Below are positions 1 through 9,278 of a stretch of 64,000 nt of DNA, one piece after another. The notes under the pieces were generated by a model, which saw only the letters and a list, made by a program, of their open reading frames with translations, did not search any database and was not told the origin of the DNA. The stretch is from Clostridium guangxiense (GTDB lineage Bacteria > Bacillota > Clostridia > Clostridiales > Clostridiaceae), in assembly GCF_021043395.1 (NCBI RefSeq), contig NZ_JAJNKE010000013.1, forward strand, positions 1 to 64,000, read 5' to 3'. Position 1 is the stretch's first letter. Each line of letters begins with the position of its first letter. The position numbers were made by a program, and so were the translations under genes.

Positions 1-88
1 AACGAGCAAAGCGAGTTAAAACCCTTAACTCCAATTAATTCGCAATATTTATTAATCATGATTTAACAATTTTTAGTACGACAGCCCC
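1..88. repeat. Partial palindromic element (one arm), cut by window start
   Basis: The first 88 bases end in TTTTTAGTACGACAGCCCC and contain GCGAGTTAAAACCCTT. The same two blocks, in the same order, form the right arm of the large palindrome at 47220-47518. The left part of this copy lies outside the window. The outer end overlaps the MATE gene: its last codons and TGA stop (56-58, minus strand) lie inside the repeat. Nothing here looks coding apart from that overlap. Confidence 0.6.
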
Positions 89-1441
89 TTTCATTTTGTA
101 ACTAAAAATAATGTATAATATTAATCCCGTCATACAAGTGATGATTTCAGTAATAGTCATAGACCATATAACCCCCTGCAGACCAAAGAAACTGTGTAAT
201 ATAATAACTATAGGTATATAAAGAATACCTTGTGTAACAGACATAATCGTAGAGGGAATTCCTTGACCTGAAGCTTGAAAGATTCCGGTAAATAATGTAG
301 TAAAGCCATTAAATAATGCAGAAATTAGCATAGCAAGCATGATATATTGTCCTATATTAAGTACAGAAGGATCTTTTGAAAATAGATTAATAATTGACTC
401 TCTAAAAATATAAACTAAAGTGACAAAAGTACCTGATAGCAATAAAATCCATAAGGACGATTGTTTGATGCTTTCTTTTAATCTGGTTAAGTTTTTATTG
501 GAAAAATTATATGCGATTAAAGGTATAATACCTAGTGATAGACCCATTGAAAGAAACTCTGGTACTTGTACAATTCTTAAAGCTATACCAAAGCCTGCCA
601 CTACACTATCTCCATATGCAATCGAAAAATTATTCAAAAGAAGCGTTGTGATAATAAGAAAAACCGTAAGCAATAATTCAGAAATGCCTATTTTATATAT
701 TTCTATTTTATCTTTAAGAGAAAGCTTAAAATGTTTAATAAATCCTTTTAAATGTTCGCTTTTTGTTTCTAAGTAATAAATGTAATATATAGATGAACCT
801 ATATTAGCTAAAACCATTGCCAGAGCTACGCCTATAACATTAAATTTTAATATTAATATAAATAGTGGATCAAAAACTAGGCTTAAAGCTGTGCTTATAA
901 ACATTCCGTACATAGACTCCTTTGAAGCTCCTTCTGCTCTAACAATTTGTTCTAAAGCAAAGTTAAGGATGATCGAAAATCCGCCAAGGAACACAGTTAA
1001 AGAATAGTTTTTTGTGTAATTAATAATAGTAGTAGTATCTGCGCCCATAAGCTTAACAATAGGAGTAATTGTAAACAAAGCAAGGATAGCAAGTAGAACC
1101 GCTGATACAATACTACTATAAAAAGTATATCCTGCTACTTTTCTTGCTTTTTCTATTTCTTTTTTTGCAATAAGGCGAGTTATGAAGGTTCCACCTCCTG
1201 CTCCAAACATGTTTCCAAAAGCCATTAGAACAGTGAAAATTGGCAGTCCTAAAGTAACAGCAGTTAACATCTCCGTATTGTGGAGCAGTCCAATAAAAAA
1301 TGCATTGATAACATTGTATATTGTGTTTACAGACATACCAATCATCATAGGGATGGATAAACGAGCAATTGCTTTTGTGATTGGGGCACTTTTTAAATAG
1401 TATTCATTTGTTGTAGTTTCTTCCATTTCATATTCCTCCAA
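56..1441 (-). CDS. MATE family multidrug/Na+ efflux transporter
   Basis: This 461-residue protein has about twelve hydrophobic segments in two similar halves and fits the usual length of MATE antiporters, which export drugs or metabolites in exchange for Na+ or H+. The N-terminal part (PITKAIARLSIPMMIGMSVN, then a stretch ending NAFFIGLL) is typical of the clostridial branch. It lies downstream of a marR-type gene on the same strand, and a palindrome resembling those in front of marR sits at 1473-1486 just upstream, so control by that MarR protein is likely. The last codons overlap a repeat end. The substrate cannot be told from sequence. Confidence 0.9.
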   Translation of the reverse strand: MEEYEMEETTTNEYYLKSAPITKAIARLSIPMMIGMSVNTIYNVINAFFIGLLHNTEMLTAVTLGLPIFTVLMAFGNMFGAGGGTFITRLIAKKEIEKARKVAGYTFYSSIVSAVLLAILALFTITPIVKLMGADTTTIINYTKNYSLTVFLGGFSIILNFALEQIVRAEGASKESMYGMFISTALSLVFDPLFILILKFNVIGVALAMVLANIGSSIYYIYYLETKSEHLKGFIKHFKLSLKDKIEIYKIGISELLLTVFLIITTLLLNNFSIAYGDSVVAGFGIALRIVQVPEFLSMGLSLGIIPLIAYNFSNKNLTRLKESIKQSSLWILLLSGTFVTLVYIFRESIINLFSKDPSVLNIGQYIMLAMLISALFNGFTTLFTGIFQASGQGIPSTIMSVTQGILYIPIVIILHSFFGLQGVIWSMTITEIITCMTGLILYIIFSYKMKGAVVLKIVKS

Positions 1442-1472
1442 TATAAAAAATATTATTGTTAAGTAACTAATT

Positions 1473-1486
1473 GTTAGAATTCTAAC
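1473..1486. promoter_or_regulatory. Putative MarR operator in front of the MATE gene
   Basis: A perfect palindrome GTTAGAATTCTAAC lies about 32 bases upstream of the MATE start codon. It resembles the two TTAGATATCTAA palindromes in front of the marR gene (2066-2081 and 2099-2110), so one regulator probably binds all three. Confidence 0.5.
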
Positions 1487-1528
1487 TATATAAATAAAAG
1501 GCGTGGAACTTTAAAATTATAAGATCCA

Positions 1529-1609
1529 TGTTTATCCTGACAAATTAGAATTTAACTCAGAGTACAGAGTAGAGTGAATGTGGATTTACCTTTACTCTAC
1601 TCTGTTACA
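1529..1609. repeat. Short remnant of heptamer-tailed palindrome (family P)
   Basis: The stretch AATTTAACTCAGAGTAC and the inverted pair AGAGTAGAGTGAA / TTTACTCTACTCT match the outer parts of the larger palindromes at 34136, 58965 and 60644. The central core of those elements is missing, so this looks like an internally deleted copy. It lies between the MATE and MarR genes and could also form a hairpin in the transcript. Confidence 0.55.
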
Positions 1610-2042
1610 AATTATTATTTACTTTTATCAATAAAGATAATAGATATTCTTTTTCCTTATTGGATAAGTTCTCAGTTATGCTTTCTTCCACTTCATCAAA
1701 TATCTTATTGAAATCATTGATTAAAGCTACACCTTTCGGCAATACATAGATGTTTTTCTGTCTTTCATTGTCTTTAGGAATTCTGCGTTCAATGTAGCCC
1801 TTTTTTTCTAACCCTTGAAGCATACTAGTAATACTTGCACCTTTGCGCTGAAAAGCATCTGCTAAATCCTTCTGAATTATTCCTTCATCCTGATGCTCAT
1901 ATATATAACCTATCATACGTCCTTGCTGGGAATTTAATCCTAATTCGTTTATCTTTTTATCAGCTCTAAATTTTGTTTTCAAACCAATGGATCTTATTAA
2001 ATCCGAATAAGGAGTTTGAAATAAAGAATTAGACTTATCCAT
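1605..2042 (-). CDS. MarR family transcriptional regulator
   Basis: This 145-residue protein has the winged-helix layout of MarR dimers: a GMIGYI-type helix, then the recognition region KDLADAFQRKGASITSMLQG, then the wing with ERRIPKDNERQKNIYVLPKG (residues about 40-110). MarR proteins usually repress a nearby efflux gene and release DNA on binding a ligand. It sits directly upstream of the MATE gene on the same strand. Palindromes in front of both genes support autoregulation plus control of the exporter. Confidence 0.9.
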   Translation of the reverse strand: MDKSNSLFQTPYSDLIRSIGLKTKFRADKKINELGLNSQQGRMIGYIYEHQDEGIIQKDLADAFQRKGASITSMLQGLEKKGYIERRIPKDNERQKNIYVLPKGVALINDFNKIFDEVEESITENLSNKEKEYLLSLLIKVNNNL

Positions 2043-2065
2043 TATAATACCCCCAATAATCTAAC

Positions 2066-2110
2066 AATTAGATATCTAATTATATTGAATTATAATAGTT
2101 AGATATCTAA
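2066..2110. promoter_or_regulatory. Twin MarR operators upstream of marR
   Basis: Two copies of the palindrome TTAGATATCTAA occur (2066-2081, with AATT flanks, and 2099-2110), about three helical turns apart, between the marR start codon and the methyltransferase gene. This is the usual arrangement for MarR autorepression. Confidence 0.55.
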
Positions 2111-2159
2111 TTGTCAACAGATATTTTTAATTTATTTAAAGACTATAGCTTTAAATAAA

Positions 2160-2978
2160 TTAAAAATATCTTTTCTCTGCCACAAGTGTAAAGGTCTTTG
2201 GAATTCCCTTATCAAAGTTTTCGCAGGATAAGTTAGGTTCTTCATCTAAGCTTTTTATAATAAGACCACTTTCAGCAGCGGCAGTTATTATTTCTCCAAG
2301 ATTCCACTTCCTAAGTAGAACTTTTTGGGGTGAAGAATCTGAAACTAAGTATTTTGAATAAGCAGCATCTTTTTCCTCCAAGGTTGTATCAAAGTAATCA
2401 CCAGTTACCTTATGCTTTCTTACTTTTGCTGTTGAACCCCTTGAAGTTATGAGTTTTGTTGAAACAGGATGAAAATCCCTCAAAACAAATATTCCGTTTG
2501 GAGCTAAAAGATTAGAGACTAAGCTCATAAAAGGTTTCAAATCTAAAAAGTAATGAATTATACCCATTTCTGCAAAAACTATATCATAGGTATTATTTAG
2601 ATTATATTTATGTAATTCAAGTACATCGCTTAATATATATTCAATTTTTACATTAGCTTCTTTTGCTAAGTCTAGAGCATATATTTTATTCCCTTCAGAG
2701 AAATCAACTACAGTAACATCGGCACCAAGTAGAGCAAGAGCTACAGCCCTATTTCCGTTAGAGCCCATGAGATTCATTATTTTTTTGCCCTTTACATCTC
2801 CAAATTTATTATAAAGTACAGATAAAATTTTAGCGGGATTCTTTTTTATTTTAGAAGCTGCTTCTTCTGGAGTTCCAAATCTTTCAACCCAGGCATTGTA
2901 AGTTTCTTTGTTCCAGGCTTCTTCGTTTATATCTATACATATCTTTTTTTTATTATTTTCTGTGTGTTCTTCTTGCAA
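2160..2978 (-). CDS. Class I SAM-dependent methyltransferase
   Basis: This 272-residue protein has a Rossmann-type SAM site: NLMGSNGNRAVALALLGA (about residues 69-86) followed by VTVVDFSEGN, whose Asp should bind the ribose, and further on YDIVFAEMGIIHYF. The family methylates small molecules, proteins or RNA, and the substrate here cannot be assigned. It has its own ribosome site (GGAGGTCATATC, read on the minus strand) and lies on the same strand as marR. I see no operon partner. Confidence 0.85.
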   Translation of the reverse strand: MQEEHTENNKKKICIDINEEAWNKETYNAWVERFGTPEEAASKIKKNPAKILSVLYNKFGDVKGKKIMNLMGSNGNRAVALALLGADVTVVDFSEGNKIYALDLAKEANVKIEYILSDVLELHKYNLNNTYDIVFAEMGIIHYFLDLKPFMSLVSNLLAPNGIFVLRDFHPVSTKLITSRGSTAKVRKHKVTGDYFDTTLEEKDAAYSKYLVSDSSPQKVLLRKWNLGEIITAAAESGLIIKSLDEEPNLSCENFDKGIPKTFTLVAEKRYF

Positions 2979-3131
2979 TGATATGACCTCCGTAATGGTT
3001 TAAATATAGATATCATTATTATATAATTATGAGAAAGTAAAAGCTACTAATTAGCAAATAATTTTTATTAATTTTCATTTTGACACAGTTATAAGATTAT
3101 TTTTCAGTACATTCCAGGTATTCTATAGAAA

Positions 3132-3172
3132 TAAAAAAGGAAAGGGCGTATTGTAGAGTCATTTCCTTTTTT
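3132..3172. terminator. Bidirectional intrinsic terminator
   Basis: The inverted repeat AAAAAAGGAAA ... TTTCCTTTTTT lies just downstream of the mgtC-like gene (minus strand). Its A and T flanks could terminate transcription on either strand. Confidence 0.5.
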
Positions 3173-3232
3173 ATTTCCACAGTAAACGTTAAAAAATAAG
3201 ATGATAGATTAGTGCCTAAGCCTTGGGTATGA

Positions 3233-3925
3233 TTACACCTCTAAATATTTTATGTTTGGGTTTTTTTCCATCATAACTAGTAGCTTGGATAGATTATAGG
3301 ATTCTGGCACTTTTAATATTAATTCAAGTTCAATTGATTTAGGTTCAGTGTCACTATGAAATTTTCCTCTCTTTGCTTTAAAGTTTAGTACTTCAATATC
3401 TTCTTTTTTCAAGGCTTTTTCTATATAGTCCAATACATCAGGTTCATTTGATATTTTTAGAGTTAATTCTTCTGTTCGTGGTGTGGAAAGCCATGAAAAG
3501 TCTCTATGTAAAATAGTTTGCGCTATTACAATTATAATTGCTGATATTAGACCTATAAGGTAAAGACCACCTCCAATAGCAAGACCTACACCGGCAGTAC
3601 CCCAAACTCCGGCGGCAGTTGTAAGTCCTTTTACAGATTGCCTTCTCATAAATATCATTCCAGCACCGAGAAAGCCAATTCCGCTTACTACTTGAGCTGC
3701 AATACGTGAAGGATCTAAAGATATATTGCTTATGCCTATTTGATCTTGAAATCCATATTTAGATACAATCATCATAAGTGCTGAACTTAAGCATACTATG
3801 AAGTGTGTCCTAATTCCAGCTTCCTTCATTCTGTTTTTTCTTTCATACCCTATGATTCCTCCGCAAAATCCAGCAATTAGAATTCTAATTATATATTCAA
3901 ATTGAGAAGAATAAATAAACGACAT
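3233..3925 (-). CDS. MgtC/SapB family membrane protein
   Basis: This 230-residue protein has an N-terminal membrane region of about four segments and a soluble C-terminal domain of about 80 residues. Family hallmarks are RILIAGFCGGIIGYERK near the N-terminus, GIRTHFIVCLSSALMMIVS, and VVSGIGFLGAGMIF followed by GLTTAAGVWGTAGVGLAIG. In other bacteria MgtC proteins adapt cells to low magnesium and can inhibit the ATP synthase. The C-terminal domain (after about residue 150) resembles the ACT-like tail of longer members. It stands alone, divergent from the cysteine desulfidase gene. Confidence 0.9.
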   Translation of the reverse strand: MSFIYSSQFEYIIRILIAGFCGGIIGYERKNRMKEAGIRTHFIVCLSSALMMIVSKYGFQDQIGISNISLDPSRIAAQVVSGIGFLGAGMIFMRRQSVKGLTTAAGVWGTAGVGLAIGGGLYLIGLISAIIIVIAQTILHRDFSWLSTPRTEELTLKISNEPDVLDYIEKALKKEDIEVLNFKAKRGKFHSDTEPKSIELELILKVPESYNLSKLLVMMEKNPNIKYLEV

Positions 3926-4352
3926 AATAAAACACCTCTGTAATTATCTATAATATAGAAATTATATTAATTAATTACAATTCATATTACTAAGTTTATC
4001 ATATTTTATATAAACAGCGCAATATACAAAGACGTTATCCATTGAAAACATGTAAATGGCTGTATATAACATTGAATATAGTGAATTAGTATGATATATT
4101 TAAAATATAGTGATAAATAATTATTATACAAATAAATGATTATCGTAAAATTAATAATAGTTAATTATATAATTATATGTAATAATAAATTTGCAATTAT
4201 ATGACTTGTTTATTTAAAAATTGTCATACGATATTCATTCTAAAGTTACTGTCTTTAAATATAGCTAAACATACTAAAGGAAGATTTGTTTTAAATAAGT
4301 GCAGAAATCAACATTTATTTAAAGCAGATCCTTAAATTAAGGAGGAAAGTTC
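3926..4352. other. Intergenic region between divergent mgtC-like and cyuA-like genes
   Basis: These 427 bases are very AT-rich and hold no credible gene. They must carry the promoters of both flanking genes. I could not recognise a riboswitch or a clear operator. A ribosome site AAGGAGG stands at 4339-4345 in front of the desulfidase start. Confidence 0.5.
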
Positions 4353-5636
4353 ATGTTTGAAAAGGAAATATCAGCGTTATTAAGCAAAGAACTTGTAGTG
4401 GCACTTGGATGTACGGAACCTATAGCTATTGCGCTTGCAGCAGCGGCAGCTGCTAAGTATGCTAAGGCAAAAGAATGTAAAATTACTAGTATTGAACTTT
4501 TAGCTAGCGGCAATATAATAAAAAATGCAATGTCTGTGAATATTCCAGGTACAGGTAGCTGCGGGATAAAGCTTGCAACTGCACTTGGCGTTGTTGTTGG
4601 TGATGATGAAAAGGGGCTTGAGGTACTAAGTGGTCTTTCAAAAGATCAAATAGAAGCTGCAAAGAGTATGATAAGCGATGGGATAATATCTGCGGATTTA
4701 TCAGATAGTTCTAAAAAGTTGTACATTGAAGTAATCGTACATACTATGGAAGGTTATGCCAGAGTAATAATTGAAGATTCTCATACTAACATAGCTTTTG
4801 TAGAAGTGAATGGAGATATAATAAAAAATAATTGTTCAAATGAGTGTTCATCAGAGGAAGAGGAAATAGGAAGCAAGCTTAGTATTGGCTTTATATATGA
4901 ATTTGTAAATAATTTTGATATAGATAAATTTGACTTGATAAAACAAAGTATAACTCTCAATAGAAGAATAGGTTTAGAAGGCCTTAAAAATTCTTATGGA
5001 CTTGAGGTTGGAAAGACAATTAAAGCTCAAATAGACAGTGGAATCATATCAAATGATATTGTGAATTATGCGATGGCTTTAACTTCTGCAGCCTCAGACG
5101 CTAGAATGGCTGGCTGTACTTTAAGTGTTATGAGCAATTCTGGAAGTGGAAATCAAGGAATTACTGCCACATTACCCGTAGTAGCAGTTTGGGAAAAATT
5201 GAATTTACCCTACGAAAAACTAATAAGAGCAGTGGCTTTAAGTCATCTCATGACAATTTATATAAAGATAAAGTTTGGCAGATTATCCGCTCTTTGTGGA
5301 GCCACAGTTGCAGCAACTGGTTCAAGCTGTGGAATAGTTTATCTCTATGGTGGAGATGAAGAGAAGATAAAGTATACTATTCAAAATATGCTTGGAAATG
5401 TAACAGGAACATTGTGTGATGGAGCTAAGGCAGGATGTGCTCTAAAGGTCTCAACTTGTACCAATGCAGCTATGCAGTCCGCAATACTTGCATTAAAGGG
5501 TACAACTATAAAGGCAACGGATGGAATTATAGAGAATGATGTAGAAAAAACTATTGATAATGTCTGTATGCTTGCCAATGAAGGTACAAGAGCGGCGGAT
5601 AAGATTATTTTAGATATCATGCTTAACAAGGAATAA
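4353..5636 (+). CDS. cyuA: L-cysteine desulfidase family protein (CyuA/YhaM, UPF0597)
   Basis: This 427-residue protein belongs to the L-serine dehydratase alpha-like family that degrades L-cysteine to pyruvate, ammonia and sulfide with a [4Fe-4S] cluster. Support comes from ALGCTEPIAIALAAA near the N-terminus (Cys20), a late pair of Cys in SALCGATVAATGSSCG, and DGAKAGCALKVSTC near the C-terminus; three such Cys ligate the cluster in studied members. A second gene product, a TauE/SafE permease that may export sulfur anions, follows on the same strand after about 220 bases. The start has a strong ribosome site. The exact substrate (cysteine or a related amino acid) is inference. Confidence 0.85.
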   Translation: MFEKEISALLSKELVVALGCTEPIAIALAAAAAAKYAKAKECKITSIELLASGNIIKNAMSVNIPGTGSCGIKLATALGVVVGDDEKGLEVLSGLSKDQIEAAKSMISDGIISADLSDSSKKLYIEVIVHTMEGYARVIIEDSHTNIAFVEVNGDIIKNNCSNECSSEEEEIGSKLSIGFIYEFVNNFDIDKFDLIKQSITLNRRIGLEGLKNSYGLEVGKTIKAQIDSGIISNDIVNYAMALTSAASDARMAGCTLSVMSNSGSGNQGITATLPVVAVWEKLNLPYEKLIRAVALSHLMTIYIKIKFGRLSALCGATVAATGSSCGIVYLYGGDEEKIKYTIQNMLGNVTGTLCDGAKAGCALKVSTCTNAAMQSAILALKGTTIKATDGIIENDVEKTIDNVCMLANEGTRAADKIILDIMLNKE

Positions 5637-5857
5637 TATAATTAATGGGATGCAGCATTAGCATATAGATGAACAACTTAAAACATAGAAAGTATAAGTA
5701 CCAAATGTATACTTAGGAGTGTTTTGTGAAAACATACCCAAAGTAGGTAGAAATAAAATGTTAAATATGTTGTCATTATAAGCTTGTAAATATTTCGCAT
5801 GTTATAATATAGGCATAACAGGATTTATAAGTTATTCAGTATTAAGAGGTGATTTTT

Positions 5858-6673
5858 ATGATGAATTTTGCGTTTTTGATACCTATAGGTCTACTAGTTG
5901 GGTGCTTTGGTACTTTGATAGGAGCAGGTGGCGGGTTTATTCTTGTGCCAGTTTTATTGCTTTTATATCCACACGAAAATCCCGATGTAATAACAGGTAT
6001 ATCATTGGCTGTAGTGTTTTTCAATTCTCTTTCTGGATCAATAACTTACTCTAGACTTAAGAGAATAGATTATAAATCAGGTATAATATTTGCTATTGCT
6101 ACAATGCCAGGTTCTATAATAGGATCTCTTACTACATCTTATGTGCCGAGAAGGATATTTGATGAGATATTCGGAATAATGATGATTATAATGGGAGCAT
6201 TTTTAGTATTAAGAAAGAAAAATAGTAAGAACGGTAATGTTCAAATTAAAAAGAATTATGTTCGTAGAACTTTAATTGATTCTGATGGAATTAAATATGT
6301 ATATTCCTACAATCCTGTAATAGGGATAGTTTTAAGTGTAATTGTAGGATTTTTATCAAGTTTTTTAGGAATAGGTGGAGGAATAATACATGTTCCGGCG
6401 CTTGTTAATCTTCTTAACTTTCCTGTACATATAGCTACTGCTACTTCTCACTTTATTTTAGTTATGATGTCTTTCACAGGCAGTATTGTACATTTATTTG
6501 ATGGAGTACTTACAAAGGGATTTTTAAAGATTGCAGCTTTAGCAATAGGAGTTATTTTTGGAGCTCCAATTGGCGCAATGTTATCAAAGAAACTTAAGGG
6601 ACAGATCATAATAAAAAGTCTTGCGATAGCTCTTGCATTAGCAGGTGTTAGGATATTTTTGATGGCGCTTTGA
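5858..6673 (+). CDS. TauE/SafE family permease (sulfite/organosulfonate exporter type)
   Basis: The protein has about 271 residues and eight predicted membrane segments in two halves. Each half opens with a glycine-rich motif: GCFGTLIGAGGGFILVPVLL and later GFLSSFLGIGGGIIHVPAL. These motifs define the TauE/SafE family, whose members move sulfite, sulfoacetate or related anions. I chose ATG 5858 because AGAGGTG lies seven bases ahead; an in-frame GTG at 5849 overlaps that site. Its place behind a cysteine desulfidase suggests removal of sulfur compounds, but that link is inference. Confidence 0.85.
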   Translation: MMNFAFLIPIGLLVGCFGTLIGAGGGFILVPVLLLLYPHENPDVITGISLAVVFFNSLSGSITYSRLKRIDYKSGIIFAIATMPGSIIGSLTTSYVPRRIFDEIFGIMMIIMGAFLVLRKKNSKNGNVQIKKNYVRRTLIDSDGIKYVYSYNPVIGIVLSVIVGFLSSFLGIGGGIIHVPALVNLLNFPVHIATATSHFILVMMSFTGSIVHLFDGVLTKGFLKIAALAIGVIFGAPIGAMLSKKLKGQIIIKSLAIALALAGVRIFLMAL

Positions 6674-6751
6674 TCAATATACAAGGTGTTTTGCATAAAA
6701 TCAGACTATTGAATTGTAATTTTTCCTTGGAATTTGCTATAGAAGAGTAGA

Positions 6752-6961
6752 TTAATTCCAACCATGCTTAAATTTATACAGTTTATATATAATAAATGGC
6801 ATTAGGCCTAGAATAAATGAAAAATGTCTATCTAAATACCCATTTGCATGACCACTTATGTCGAAGTGTATAGGGACTTTATTTGGTAAAAAGGGTGTAA
6901 TTAGGAGCATTATAACTACAGGTATTATAAATATCAATAAATCAGTTTTACTTATTTTCAT
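6752..6961 (-). CDS. Short DUF1648-domain membrane protein, probably truncated
   Basis: This 69-residue product has a hydrophobic N-terminal segment, then NKVPIHFDISGHANGYLDR, the hallmark of DUF1648 domains found in SdpI-like immunity and membrane proteins, then a second hydrophobic segment. Full SdpI-type proteins are about 200 residues with six membrane segments, so this one ends early. Only 78 bases separate it from the convergent TauE gene, which leaves no room for the missing part. It has a good ribosome site and could be a small stand-alone protein. Function unknown. Confidence 0.6.
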   Translation of the reverse strand: MKISKTDLLIFIIPVVIMLLITPFLPNKVPIHFDISGHANGYLDRHFSFILGLMPFIIYKLYKFKHGWN

Positions 6962-7029
6962 AATTAATCACCTTCCTTTGTTATACATATTATATAACAG
7001 GGGAAGGTGATAATCAATATATAATTTCT

Positions 7030-8481
7030 TTATTTTATATTTAGTACGATAGCTTTACGTCTAGACATAGCTTCTATACTGTATCTTATACCTTGGCTTC
7101 CTATACCAGAAGATTTTACACCTTGGAATGGGAAATGGTCAGGTCCTCTTTCAGGCTTATTGTTAATTTGAACAGTTCCTACTTCAAGCTTTCCTGCAAT
7201 ATAGAAAGCATCATCCATATTCCTTGTAAATATAGAGGCTTGAAGACCGTATTCAGATTCGTTCGCTATTTTAATTGCTTCATCAATGTTATTTACACGT
7301 ATTATAGGAAGTACAGGCCCGAAAGGTTCTTCCCAAGCAAGTCTCATGTCTGTAGTAACATTATCAAAAAGCGTAGGGTACATTAAATTTTTCTCTTTTT
7401 TGTTTCCTAAAATCAATTTTGCACCTTTTTCTATAGCATCATCAATTAATTCTTGGACAAAGTCTGCTGCCTTATCATTTATAAGTGGGGTTACTTTTGC
7501 ACCATCTTCTGGGTTGCCAACTTTTAGTTTTTTAACATTATCTGCAATTAGTTCAGTAAGTTTATCTGCAATAGAGTTTACTGCAAGAACTCTTTTTACA
7601 GCAGTGCACCTTTGACCGGAATAGCTGTATGCTCCAGAAACAATATTTTTGGCTGCTTCTTCAAGGTTGGCATCAGGGAGAACAATTGCTGCATCCTTTC
7701 CACCAAGCTCCATAAGCATAGGAACCATTTCTGATATTTTTGCGATATGTCTTCCAACAGCAGTGCTTCCAGTAAAATTAATAAAATTGACTAGTTTGTG
7801 TGTTACAAGATAATCTCCTATTTCAGAGCCTCTTCCTGTTATAGTGTTTAAAACTCCACTTGGAAGACCGGCAGCGTTGAAAACTTCTGCAAGATGAAGA
7901 GCACTTATTGCTCCATTAGTAGGAGGTTTAAGTATAACACTGTTCCCAGCTATAAGTGCAGGAGCTATTTTTGAAGCGGAAAGATTAACTGGGTAATTAA
8001 ATGGAGATATTGCAAGTACAACACCTAATGGAACTCTTGTAACTAAAGATACTTTGTTTTTCTTAAAGCCAGGAAAACTATCAGAACCTATAGTTTCACC
8101 TTCAAGGTGCATACCTTCATCAGCGGTAAATCTTATAAAATCTGCTGTTCTTACTACTTCTGATAATGATGATTCTTTGTCTTTTGAAATTTCCTCAGAC
8201 ATAATTTTTGCGATTTCATCTGCATTTTCTTCAAGCAAATCTGCAGCTTTGTGAAGTATTTTAGCACGTTCATTTACTGGGGTTTCAGCCCAAGACTTCT
8301 GAGCTTCCTTTGAATTTTCAAATATCTCATCTACTTCTTCCTTTGAAAGTGCCTGAATTTTTCCTACGAATTTTCCATCTACTGGAGAGGATATTTCTAT
8401 CGTGCTTTTATTTTTTGCTTCAATCCATTTACCATTAAATAGATTTTTATATATGCCATTTTTTGATATGTTTTCAAACAT
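7030..8481 (-). CDS. gapN: NADP-dependent non-phosphorylating glyceraldehyde-3-phosphate dehydrogenase
   Basis: This 483-residue aldehyde dehydrogenase oxidises glyceraldehyde-3-phosphate straight to 3-phosphoglycerate, making NADPH and skipping the ATP step of glycolysis. Visible hallmarks are AISPFNYPVNL, the catalytic Glu in MLMELGGKDAAIVLPDA, the nucleophilic Cys in YSGQRCTAVKRVL, and EEPFGPVLPIIRV with NEYGLQASIFT-like sequence near the C-terminus (here NESEYGLQASIFT). Length and motifs match GapN of streptococci and solventogenic clostridia closely. It is transcribed alone, divergent from the DUF4491 gene. Confidence 0.93.
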   Translation of the reverse strand: MFENISKNGIYKNLFNGKWIEAKNKSTIEISSPVDGKFVGKIQALSKEEVDEIFENSKEAQKSWAETPVNERAKILHKAADLLEENADEIAKIMSEEISKDKESSLSEVVRTADFIRFTADEGMHLEGETIGSDSFPGFKKNKVSLVTRVPLGVVLAISPFNYPVNLSASKIAPALIAGNSVILKPPTNGAISALHLAEVFNAAGLPSGVLNTITGRGSEIGDYLVTHKLVNFINFTGSTAVGRHIAKISEMVPMLMELGGKDAAIVLPDANLEEAAKNIVSGAYSYSGQRCTAVKRVLAVNSIADKLTELIADNVKKLKVGNPEDGAKVTPLINDKAADFVQELIDDAIEKGAKLILGNKKEKNLMYPTLFDNVTTDMRLAWEEPFGPVLPIIRVNNIDEAIKIANESEYGLQASIFTRNMDDAFYIAGKLEVGTVQINNKPERGPDHFPFQGVKSSGIGSQGIRYSIEAMSRRKAIVLNIK

Positions 8482-8674
8482 TAGTACACCACCTAACTTA
8501 ATAATTATTACTAAACAATAAATATTATCTATATTTATATATTATCACTTAGAAAAAATATTTCAATAGCATTTTTACATATATTAATATTTCTTTGCTA
8601 TTTACAGTATAATTAAATTGATAATGATTTATTCATATAGATTTAGTTTTAAGAGATTTAGGGAGAGGATATAT

Positions 8675-8959
8675 TTGAATATCAGTGGAATTATAATTGG
8701 AATTGCTTCATTTTTAATAATTGGCGTTTTTCATCCCATTGTGATAAAGTGCGAATATTATTTTACAAAAAAGATATGGCCGATTTTTTTGATTTTAGGA
8801 ATAATATTTGCAGTGGTATCTTTATATGTGAAAAGTACGGTTTTATCTGCAATAGTTGGGGTTGTTGGATTTTCATGTTTTTGGAGTATTGGAGAGATTT
8901 TTAAACAGGAAGAAAGAGTTGAGAAGGGTTGGTTTCCTAAGAACACAAATAGAAAGTAA
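8675..8959 (+). CDS. DUF4491 family small membrane protein
   Basis: The product is 94 residues with three hydrophobic segments. It matches the DUF4491 pattern: NISGIIIGIASFLIIGVFHP, an IKCEYYFTKKIWP core and a C-terminal ERVEKGWFPKN. I chose TTG 8675 because GGGAGAGG stands seven bases ahead and the protein then has the usual family length; a longer frame from 8618 adds an atypical basic extension. No function is known for this family, and no operon partner is visible. Confidence 0.75.
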   Translation: MNISGIIIGIASFLIIGVFHPIVIKCEYYFTKKIWPIFLILGIIFAVVSLYVKSTVLSAIVGVVGFSCFWSIGEIFKQEERVEKGWFPKNTNRK

Positions 8960-9012
8960 GCAAATGTTACAACATGCTAGTGATAGTAAGCTATTTTATA
9001 CTTTCAAAAATG

Positions 9013-9056
9013 TTACCCTATAGAAGATTGTGAAAAAAGGCAATCTATAGGGTATA
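9013..9056. terminator. Intrinsic terminator after the DUF4491 gene
   Basis: TACCCTATAG, then AGATTG, pair with CAATCT and ATAGGGTA across a short loop, followed by a T-rich stretch. It can serve the upstream plus-strand gene. Confidence 0.65.
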
Positions 9057-9278
9057 TTTTAAATCTTTGCTATAAATGCAAGCTAATACTTTCTTTGTTA
9101 GGCATGAGATGACTTAAATCTATAGTTTTATTTATAAAATTTAATTTCTCATCTTGATGTGAAATAATGATTAAAAAGGTGTAGATTATACAAATAAAAA
9201 TGAATTTCATGATATAATTTTATATAGTATGGCATTTTCATTAATAAAAAAGGTTTATGTTAAAGGAAGGTGAAGAAA

